Source: Pempheris klunzingeri
Lineage: Eukaryota; Chordata; Actinopteri; Acropomatiformes; Pempheridae
DNA: 64,000 nt
NCBI RefSeq assembly: GCF_042242105.1
Contig: NC_092020.1
Location: forward strand, 1,291,001 to 1,355,000
Direction of reading: 5' to 3'
The translations under genes and the position numbers were made by a program. The stretch's first letter is position 1. Each line of letters begins with the position of its first letter. The notes beneath the pieces were generated by a model. The model was not told the DNA's origin. It was given only the letters and a program-made list of their open reading frames with translations, and searched no databases. Shown here one piece after another: positions 34,001-45,491 of the stretch.

Positions 34001-37000
34001 GTTTTACACTGGAGTCTTTGAACTGACTAAACAGTGTGCTAGCATTAGCTTTGGCAAAGGCTGAAGTATTTTTATATGGAGATGCAGGTTTCACACTCAT
34101 AAGACATGCAACATGTATACTTGTACATGCTGGTGTGCTTATTACCCTTAAACACACACATGCACGCTGCCGCTGGTGTAAGGTCATGTTCCTAATTAAA
34201 CTTCAGCAGCTGTTTTTACTTTCATTTTGAAAATGATTAGACCTTGACTTTTTATTCCACAAAAAAATGTTTGCTCAAGGGTTTGTAATTTGTAATGAAA
34301 AGATCACAGTGCCGTAATTGGAAACATACTGAAATGTTGGTTATGAAGGCTGGCAGGGGGGTTGGCCATGTTGAAGGCTAAACCTGGCTGGCCTCTAACC
34401 AACACAACCACCTATCGGCTGTCTACTAATATACCCAAACTAAGACCCTCTGACAAGGAAAAGGCTTACTGATGGTGACGTGTGTTTTTGAAGGTTTTGT
34501 GGTGATGTGGATGTTGAACAGTCAGATTTCTTAACTGTAATGTGTCCTGTGAAGGTGACGGCAAGTGGTTCAGGAACATTGACTACTATCGCCTGGATGG
34601 CTCAACCAACGCCACCACCAGGAAGAAGTGGGCTGAAGAGTTTAATGACACCAGTAACACAAGGTTATATACCTTTTTTGTTTTTTCACAGTTTAAAATG
34701 TAAATGGTTCCAAGGTGCAGTTTTAAGCACTAACTCTCTCCCTCTCTCTTCTGCTTTGCCAGAGGTCGTTTGTTCCTCATTTCAACGCGAGCTGGCTCTC
34801 TCGGCATCAACCTGGTGGCAGCCAATAGGGTTATCATCTTCGACGCTTCCTGGAACCCCTCCTACGACGTCCAGAGTATATTCAGGGTCTACCGCTTTGG
34901 TCAGCTTAAGACCGTCTTCGTGTACAGGTTCCTAGCCCAGGTGAGCTCATCATACTGCTGCTTGATCAGGATCCCTCAAAACTTTCTCATTAAAGTTTTA
35001 ACAGCTCATGAACAATCCACCGTATTTGTTGCGAACTTTTTGGGCCTCTAGAGGCAATTTGAACTGTAAATCTCTAAGGTTCCTGTAATACTAAGCACTT
35101 TTGAGTCCTCTGACACTCGATGTTTAATTAAAGTCATTCTTGACCGTCTTCTCATTTCATTCTCTTGTTTCAGGGCACAATGGAGGAGAAGATTTATGAC
35201 CGGCAGGTAACCAAACAGTCTCTGTCATTCCGCGTGGTGGACCAGCAGCAGATAGAGAGGCACTTTACGACAAACGAGCTGGCTGAGCTCTACACCTTTG
35301 AGCCGGACCTGCTGGATGATCCCTCAGGGAAGAAGAGCAAGAAAGCCACACCTCTGCTCCCTAAGGTAAAAATGCATATATGTATGTTCTTCTATTATTT
35401 AAACATGCTTCTATGTTTATAAATAATAAATAAAGTAATAAATCATACATGTTATTGGAATTTGACGACCCATTGAGCGCGATTTCATGGTTTTCTGTAG
35501 ACTAACCCCCAAAGGAAATGCAGAAAAGCAGGCTGAAACCCATTAACAGTAATAAAAAGGTCTTTTTTTTTCCTACAGCAAACATTGCACAAAATGCCAA
35601 AATTTTAAATGCCAAGCTTGTTTTTCCAAAATTGCACCTAGTAGTATGTTCCTCCTTTTGAAGTTTAGCACTCCAGTGATAAACTGTTGCTTAGACTCCG
35701 TGCCAGCTTGTATCCTGCTTGGCCTTTCTGGGATCGTTGTGTTTCTTCTCCTTTCCTTACATAATCCTGCACTCGCCTCCTCCATCCTTAATGCAGGTGC
35801 AGTGTCACTATTTGGGCCCCCTGGGGTTTAATAAGAGCACACAGCCCTTACATGGGCCATCCAACCCCGCACAGCTGCACAGATTTGTCTGTTTACCGCT
35901 ATTTACTAAATAGTCTTCTCATTGCAACACTGCTGCTGCAAAGCTATAAACCTGCAATCCTCTTTTTTTCTTTTTTTCATTCATTCCTTCTCTGTTGATC
36001 TTTGAATTACTCCCATCCTGTCCCACTCCTTCCCTTTTTTGCAGTTTCTTCGTGTATTCAGATCATCTTAAGTGGTTTTACCTCTTTGTTTTGGTTTGAC
36101 CGGGGTTACTCTGCAGAAATCTGTAAACAGAATAGATAAAAGACACACTGTATATCCAGTACATCAGCATGTCTTTCTCCGGACAGTCGAGAGAGGCCTT
36201 TCAGTGCACCTTAATGGAAAATCTGTTATCCATTTACACTGTCAAAAGATCTTTATGGCTGTTCCCATCATGGGCATTAACAGGTAGGAGCGCGGCATGA
36301 ATCCACTCAGCCGGCAGCTGATATCATTGCCCTCACCTTCCATATTCCTCTAAACCAGGAGTCGTCGACTTACAGCGCAGCGGAGCGCAGTTGGAGATTT
36401 GAAGAGGAAAGATGTGTTCATTCAGCCGCGGCCTGCTCGATGTGTATGATCTTTAATGAGCCCAGTGACATTTATGTGACACAGTATTAAAGACGGAGAG
36501 GCTGACAAGCTCTTTAACAAGCTGACCTGCTTTGGCCAGCGGGGTTAACTATGATGTGGCAGCAGGGCTGCAGTACTATGGAAGGAATTTGCCGTCTGGA
36601 ATGATGTGAAGATGAGTCAGACACCCTCCATCACTCTGAGCCAACAGCGCTGTGCACAGAAGGAGAGAATGATTTGAGCCACAGCAGGGAGAGTTTTGAA
36701 CTTCTCCTAAAATCTTCACAGTGGGAAGCGCTGTTTTCTCAGCCATAGAGGGCCTATTGCTTTAAAACTCAGGTCACACAGGCCACAGACACAGTGGTTG
36801 ATATTTATGCTCGGAAAGCTGAGTTGGAGTCGTTATTGTCTCGTCTTTTGCTTGTCTAAAGTCTTGAAGTAGGGTAAAGAAATTCAGTTTACACAGTACA
36901 GTTGTCTTTTGTCTGCTATCAATCCCTCCCACCTCCGCTTCTACCTGCCTACATCCTGTCATCATCCCCCTCACTTCCTCCTACCTTTATTTCCACTTTC

Positions 37001-37724
37001 CTCTCCCTTGTCCTTATCGATTCCCCATCCACCATTACCCCACCCCATCTTTCCCCCCGCCATCTGTTGCCCTGACCAGCCACTCTGCCTCCGAATGTTC
37101 AAAGTGAGCTCAGTAAAGTTGTTTTTCTCCCTCTGGCCTCCCCTGCATGATGAAGGGTCATTATTTCAACCCCTCTCTTAAAGATGTCTCTGCACTCTTC
37201 AGAGAAACTAATTGGAGACAAAGGAAGCAGGAGCACTTCCCCCTAATGACAAAGAAGGCCTTCGCAGCCCAGACATGAGATTTTGACTCCCCACCCACCC
37301 ATCCTGAGACATCCTCACCCATTTCCTGTTCATCACACTCGTCTCCTCTAACACGCGACCACTTGTACTATGGGAAGCAAACATGATTTTTTTTTTTTTT
37401 TTGAGCTCTTCTGCAAATGCAGCTGCAATTTACTGTACGCTGTCGGTCAAGCTAGCAGGCCGTGGGCGTACCTCACTGTATGTGCTCTCAGCAGGTGATG
37501 GCTGCAGTGGTCATTAGCCTCTGTCAGGTACACTGAAAGGCTGTGGGGAGGCTGCACTGGAACCACAGTATAGACAGGAGCAGGCTGGAGCAGTAAACCA
37601 CACCATGCTTGTCTCATTAAGGGGAGGAAGCCACTTTGACCTTGAAGGAAAATCCTTCCTGAATTTAAGCGTTATATATCATCAGTCAGTGGATAACTGG
37701 GGTTTGGTAATGAAAGGTGTGTGT

Positions 37725-37756
<32 letters not shown>

Positions 37757-40457
37757 ACACCCACCCTCAACTTGCCGCGTGTCTGTCTACTTGAGTTAGT
37801 CGTCTCTCATACCTCCCAGAATGCTCTTTGCCAGCTTTCAGAAAACATGCCTCAGCTTGCAGGTGGAGAGAGCACTAATGATAGTACCAGCAGGAGACCC
37901 AGTTTGTTGCAGGTGAGAAAAAGCGAGAGCTGTGAGTCCACATTTACTGTTAGTGAGCTCCTCATGTCTCTGCTTTTCATGTGCTGGATCTCTGCATGGT
38001 TGTTAAACTTTAACACACAAGGTGAAACGTACCACTAGGCGATAAAATGGACGTAGAAATGTACAGAACACTGATGAATCCTGCTTTAAACAGAGTTGAA
38101 TAACTGAAGCTACGCAATTATATGCTTAAATTTTACTAGAGGCTATGAATTATGCCATCGTCTAGGTGAATACTTGATTCTGGTTGGCTGCTGGATGTTG
38201 GTTAAAAAGTGATAGGACACCTACTAAGTAGTTCTGGTGAAACCGTTCTAAATTAATGAACTGACTGCGTTAACTGAGTAACCATAACAACAGAGCCTCT
38301 GCTGATAATTCATTACAACACGTTAATGGGCTAACTTATTTCCAGCAGTGAGTGTCGTCCTTTAGTGTCTCATCCTCTGAACACCACAGGTTGCTGACTG
38401 TTAACACTGAGACTTTTTCACACATATTGATTGTCGCTAATGGGAGTGAGCCTGTGATCTGGGGCTTTTGTTGGCAATCTTAAAAAAAAAATAAAAAAAA
38501 TTGTCAGCATGTGAATCACAGTATTTGTGGTTCGTCCTATTCTCTGGAGCAGTGACTGACATTTTCATTGCTTAAGAACCTAATGGGATGGTAATTGTTC
38601 CAGGCATTGGTCAAACCCTCAGGCGTTGTCAGGAAAATGGAGTTCTGGCTTATTTAGGTTGCCAAACGCACATCTTTACACAACTATCTGTCACTTTACT
38701 CAGATTCATTAAGAAAGCGATTCCCAGTACAGCTTCACCATCATACTCTAATTGACTCCTTGTGAATCTCTCTTGACTTGCCTATCCAGCTCCAGTTGCC
38801 TGGCCGTTGTAAACCCCCCCGCCCCCCCCAGCTTGTTTTAATAGGAATGTTTATTGTCTTTGTTTAGGCCTCTGTGACTTGCATGATTTTGTTTCTTTGT
38901 TAATTGACTGACAGCTAGATAAACCCTCCAACTTGTTCAGGCCCTGGAGGGTGTAAAGACAACATGGTCCTGAGGGCTGGGGTGGCCTCCTGATGTCAGG
39001 CACAGTGCCCATAGTTAAGTGCGTTTCTGCAGAGAAATTGTTTAGAGCCGGCCAGTAGGGTGATGTGTATCACTTGCATGCAGCTGGGGGAGAGAGAGTT
39101 TTGACTGGCTATGTTTAGGTATTACAAATATCTCAGCCGCTCACATTCCTGCTGTCGGAAGCCTGTCCTCGCCCCCTCTGTTGCTGTGGTTAACGCACCT
39201 GTGCATCAAAAGTGGTTTCTGGCAGACACAGCCCCTTCGAATACACTTAAAATCAACTAGAGAAGCTAGTTTCTAGAATCCGATAACTGTGGAAGTCTTT
39301 GCCACTTTTAAGCTTAAAAAAAGTGTTTTCCCCTCCAATCCAGTTTCCATAATTTTGATCTCTGCCCCCGCATATTTAATTCCTCCTGTGCAGCGCTTTT
39401 TCTGTTAAGTAGAGGTTTATTGTTGTGGCAATGACAGAAATAAAATAAAATAAAGCGGTGACTGTTGAAACGTGGTTAAAGCATAAGCGGTCTTTTAGGT
39501 GCAGGAAATTGGGTTAACATGGTTGAGAATGTTCTCAGCTTGAGAAAATATCTGATAACGCAGCCAAAAATCCTGCCTGCATAGAACCAAGAACTATTAA
39601 TGCAAGCGGGTGTTTAATTGCATCAGACCTTTTACAGTTAAGCGCCACCTAAGGTCTATTGGTAAAGTACGTGCTGGCGCCTGTGCCAAGTTATAAAGTC
39701 GACATGAGGCCCGCTTATGTCGACTCCCAACTTTTCATCTTTCTGATGTGAGAGCTGCCGAGTTTGAGAACTGCTTTACATCATTTATAGACTGCTGGCA
39801 GGTTAGCCATTTTCACAATATATACATGTACAAGAATTTGGCTTTAGGAGGGCATAAATTGTTCTCTCAATGGAAATGGTTTCATACAGTGGTAAATGTC
39901 ACGCATGTTGGATGCCTTGTGCGATTAGTATACCAATTCTTACACAAGTTTTTTCGCTCTGCTGACCTCTTTTCTTTGCTTTGTTTAGCAGTCAGCTGAA
40001 GCCAAGACTTCCAGCTTAGAGCTTTCTTGACATTAACAGTACATTTGCAGGCCCATTGTTGAAAGTGCTGTGTAGAATCAAGACGGCAGATTATCAGGCC
40101 CTCATTGAGACTGAATCTGTTGAGATTCTTTGAGGATAAGCTCACAGTTTAGACCAGACATGGAGAGCCACCTCCATTATCTAAACACACAAACACATTC
40201 TGTGATGCCAAATGCCTAAATTCCTTCCCAAATTTCACCCATTAGGAGTACTTGCCCTGCTCCCCATGATTTTTTTTTTTTCTTAGAGGGGGAAAAGTCG
40301 AGTGGGGTAATTTACTTCTTTTTTTCTCCAAGCATCTGCCCACCCAGCGTCTCTGGCTTTCTCTCTTCCCCTGCAGTAAAGCGATAGGCTTTACCATGCA
40401 GCTCCATACAGATGACAATAGCCCAGGTCAGTTTACCTACAATCATTACTGCTGGCT

Positions 40458-40493
<36 letters not shown>

Positions 40494-43400
40494 AGCGCGC
40501 CAGGATTGGAGATGGACCAGACCACCCCAGAGCCATTGCTGGTGGGAGATTACTTGTGTATCCCAGAATGCACTGGGTTCCAGTGGGAGCATCAGTACTG
40601 TCATTTGACCTGCAGCTCCACTGACCTGTTACCCGGTCAGACGGTGCTCCTCTTTCATGCATATGAATAAAACCTACACACTTTCTACATGCTGAACAGC
40701 TTTTTTTTTAATACATGGTTTAAACTTCAGTGGGTCACGGTAATAAACAGCAGCACTTAGTGGGGATAAAACCCCAAACCCTAGTCTGGTCTTTCTGTAG
40801 CGAGGCTATGGCTTTTTCAGATGAGGTGACCATTCTGGATGTTTTTCCAAATTTTGATAGTTTCTGTTTACACCAGCAAACGGGCAAAAAGCTGCCAGCC
40901 CTTGTTGTGGACTTGTGCCTGTTGTCACTGACATAAAAATAATCCAGCTCAATAGGAATCAAGTGCAAGTTGTGCAAAACATTGCAAGAATTGGGTTGTC
41001 ATTCTCAAATAATGAAATGCAAAACACTGTTGTTTGCTTTTTATGTCATAGTTGGAAATACCTGCTATTCCAGTCACAAAACAGCAGTGAAAATGTGTAG
41101 ATCCTCTTATCTTTTCTGGGGAACAATGACTGACAAATCAGCCCAGATGAACCTCTGAGTGTCCGCTGGGAAAGCTCTACTGTTGCCTCTCAGCCAGAGA
41201 CGTTGTCATACAGCACAGTCATAACCATGCATGTTGTATTGGTACCAACACAAGTACCTGCGCTGGCATCTGCTGTGGCCCGTATTTGACCTCGTGCTCA
41301 CCTATTTTGGCAGAACAAACCACAATGGATGCCTTTTATCCGAGTCAGGCCAGCAGGCTCTTCTGTGCTTTTATGTCCTAATTAGAGAGCAAAGCAGCAG
41401 TTGAATCGCTGGCTGTGCCACTGCTCCAAGATGTCTGGTTGTTCAGGGGTGGCCTGGTTTTTTCCTGATTAAGTGCGATGGCTGGGAAACATAAACATGT
41501 GTCAGTGAGGAGCACAATCAGGTCCAGAGCCCCGAGTGTTAGAGGTCGATGGGTATCCAGGTGTGAGGCTCTGCGGGCCTGTCTGCTCCTACCTGATTCA
41601 GACACCTTGTTTCAGACACCTTTTGTGTCACTCTGAGGAGTTTTTAGGCCTAAAAATAGGTTCTTGTGTCGTTTTCTTGGAGCTCACTTCTTCCCCCTTT
41701 TCAAGGATCCAGTTTCACTCCATCTGGTCTGGTGTTTATTTTCTGTTTATTCAGTACAGGTCTGCAATCACTGTTTAATTTCATAGTTTGGTCTTTCTGT
41801 TTTGTCTTTTTTCCGCCCTTAATACCAGTGACATCTATGATAAATTTTGTTTGCTGCTTCACACTCATTGTCACAGTTCAAAGTGAGACGGAGATGGGGA
41901 GGGGAGGGGAGGGGAGGGGAGGAGAGCTCCTCTGTGAATTGGCCCGTGTGGAGGTCAATGATGCAACTTCTGTATGACGTTGTTTCCAGATTGCAAAGTT
42001 CCAGTTTAATGTAAAGCGAAGTCGAGACAAAGAAAAGCAAACGTGCTGGAGAGAGAGTAATTTAAACCATGTTTGTGTGAGCAGAGCCTGGCCCAGCTCT
42101 CTTAATTTTACTCAGGTAATGTTTTCAATAACAATGCAGTCATGGAAACCGGAGTCCCAAAAAAACCCTTCATTTATTTATTTTTGTTTGTTTGATTTTT
42201 TTTTACATGTCCTTTTAATCCTCTTGCAGGCAAGTCCAAGCTTATTTGTTTTAGTTCTGATTCAAGCATTTGAAAAGTTAGAACTTCTAGAGGTTGGATT
42301 TGTGTATGTGGGTCTTGTTGATGTATTGTTTGCTGCAGTAACAGTGCAGGTGTACTCATGCTAACTGGTGCCAAGTGTTTTTATGCCCCCTGCCAGTGAT
42401 GCTCACGGCCGGTCATGTGTCACTGTGTGTCACACACTGTGGCCATATGTCATGTTTGGTTGGACTGGTACTAAATTGGTGACACCAGTCATGGGTCTGG
42501 ACAGACATGGATGCAAACTGCAACTTTACTGGTTGATAGAGGCATACAACCTAATTCTAGTTTCCAATGTGAATAGAAAACCAAAGACCAGGTTAAGAAT
42601 GGAGACTCTCGTGCTCTTCAAACCAAAGCCAAGTCTAGTTTTGGTGCAGATCTGCGATCACTGCGGTTGTTTGGTATATTTTAGATTTCTTTATGTCATG
42701 TGTCATTGTGAACTAAGAGACCAAGTTGGTGGCCAAGTTCTTAAGGCACATACCATACTGTGATTATGATTCTTTCAATAAGACCCCTTAAAATCTTACG
42801 GGAGATTACATATTGAGGCACACATCTGTAATTAGGACATGAGCTGGATTTTAAACAACACAGCACATTTAGCTAAAATCAGTCTTATATGTTAGATGCT
42901 TATGATCATCTTTAGATCATGTGAACTGAAAACAGCCAACTGCCAACAAAGCAAAAGATCTAAAAAAAAAAAAAAATGGTTCAAAGATTCCTTGAGGTGC
43001 TCCTATGAACACTGACAGAGGTTTATCTTGCTGTAATTATTCTTCCTATTCATACTGGCTATGTAGAGATCCTTCTTAATGTGTTTCCACTACTATAATG
43101 CTTCAGCTGTCTGAATTGGACAAATCTAGTCTTTTTAGCACAACATTTCTTTGTTACCCTGAGCAGTGTTTTCCCTGCTTAGCTGCAATGGAATGATGAC
43201 TTGGATAATTCATATTAACTTCAGATAGACCGTTGAATACATTTTTGCATGAAGCAGGACTGAAGTTTGTCTTCCATTACTTAAATTGAACCGCATTAGG
43301 ATATTTTTAATGGCCGGTATGATCAGAAGGAAAGATTAAAGCAAGGAAAAAACTCCGTCAGTATTCATCTGGGCGCCTGACTATTGTTTTAGGATGGACT

Positions 43401-44311
43401 TGAACGTTTGCAAACTCATCCTCTAATAAATAGCAGTCGATAAAGACAATCTGTTTCCAATCTGGATGTGCTAAAAATAGCAGTTGTGCAGCCAGTCAGA
43501 ATATACATTAACCTCTGTTAAGTCCTTTTCACAGGTGCACTGCAACCCTGGGAGGAGCTGTATGTAAGAGAGCTTTACCCTAAACAGACTCCATACAAGT
43601 GGGCATGTTAATGACGTTTCTATCATGAGTCTTGTGCAACTGCTGCAAAAGAATACAAAGAATACAAACACTCATACTCTTCTCTACTTGCTTGTTAATT
43701 GCTTTCCGGTGTTTCTTTGATATTTTGGATCTTTTCAAATAATTGTGGTGTTGATATCAACACAAAACAGTCATTACGGAGGAGTCTGTAGCCTTGTCCG
43801 CCGTCTTCCATGTGCTGTAAACAAAGCTTGGCAGTAAGCGACTTTATTGTATTTTCGTGCACACTCTGCTCAGGCGCCACCCCTTACCTAAACCAAACAG
43901 AGTATTTCCAGTAGGTGAGAACATGTCTGACACGGACAATCTATTCTTGTCTGCTACATTTGTCAAATAGCAACTCCAGACAATGTCCCCACCTCATTCG
44001 CTGGACATTGTCCGGAGTTCATATGAGAAAACTGCTTCACCCGGGCCTCCAGTGTGGTCTTCATCAGCTCCTCCAGAGACACCTCCCCCTCCCCTCCAGT
44101 GATGACTTTAAACCTAGTGTGATCCTTTTTGTCCTCTTCCCTGCTCTAGGATCCCTTCCTGGCTGAGATGCTGCAGAACAACAAGGACCAGATCATGTGT
44201 TACCACGAACACGACTCCCTGCTGGACCACAAGGAGGAGGAAGCCCTGAGCGAGGAGGACCGCAAGGCCGCCTGGGCCGAGTATGAAGCAGAAAAAAAGG
44301 TAAGCAAGGAG

Positions 44312-44365
<54 letters not shown>

Positions 44366-45453
44366 CACACTGGCAAAATCAAAGGCAGACACACATACAG
44401 CACTTTGGCCCACCATCAGGCTGGAGATCTGCTATACAAATATCAGACAGTCAGTGCTGTCTGGTAGTTCGTAGGTCCACAGAGTGTTTGGGGTCCTGTT
44501 GTGTCTGTGTTACACTCCGTACTTCTCTGTTTTCCTCTTGCACCTCCCCCATTGACCCCTCCTCTTCCCTCTCCTTTTTTGTGGGATAAATCAATGGGCA
44601 ATTAGTGGGGTTTATTTGGAGAAGTGTATGGAGGGGTTGATGTTGTAAGAGAGCAGGAGCAGGTCTCCTCTTCTCCCCCCCCCATGTAATCCTAGATTCT
44701 AATTCACTCTAATGATTATTTTTCCAACACACTCTCCCTCCTCTGCCCTCTCTGTGCCTTAAGCGGCTTTTCCCTCAGAGCTCCTCTGCTTTTCAAGAGA
44801 ACAGAGGGTTCCCAGTCGCAGGAAAAACAGTGGCGTTGAGGTCGAGAGTGAGGATTTCAATTGCGCTGGCATCACTGCAATCTGTCATCCGGCAAAGATG
44901 CACAAGTAGCCACTTTCATTCATGAGAGGCTGTGCAATATTGTGTTGTATACTCTGAGCTTTGCAGGAGAAACAACTGGAACGTAACCCGGCCTCTGCTA
45001 ATGTCTTCACAACTTAAGCTTTGGCCGGTGGTGGCCAGGAAAAGCTCTGTGTGTGAATATCAGATTTGCAACTCAGGAAATGGGAAAAACTGTGAGAACA
45101 TGATCAGGCGCCCAAAACCAAACTGAACCCAGGAGCCCTCGGTCTCTCTGGGATGACTTAAGCTCGGTACAGAGCTCATAGAGTCTCATGTCATAAATTA
45201 AGATTTCAGACACAGAGTTTTGGAAATGAAGTTAAGTCTAGATTTTAGTGTCTGTCTGTCTGAGGATGTATGAAGTCTGCAGAGCATCTGAGGATGCAGC
45301 CGAAGCCCAAGAGTGGCTGCTTGTTAATAGCAAACCCAAAAGTGAAGAGTGCACGCGCGCTTGTTCATGTGTGTGTGGTTGTTTTGAGGTTTTGCACTGC
45401 TTAAGTCTGCACACCTGTCTCTGACCAGGTCCAAAGATCCCCACTTGGCCCCC

Positions 45454-45491
<38 letters not shown>

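Larger units (their letters stand above)
35366..44149 (+). other. 8.8-kb atrx intron
   Basis: This is by far the longest intron of the gene and splits the helicase exons from the last five. No coding exon is missing between the flanking exons, because the protein continues colinearly with the recalled family. It contains (TG)n at about 37717-37756, (CA)n at 40459-40489, a GGGGA array at about 41893-41921 and several non-repetitive AT/GC-balanced stretches, for example 36380-36700, that could be regulatory. I recognise no complete mobile element. Confidence 0.6.

Noticed and set aside
38130..38345. Stretch in the long atrx intron that felt like a dispersed fish repeat
   Set aside because: I could not recall a specific family or find ends or target duplications, so it is not annotated.
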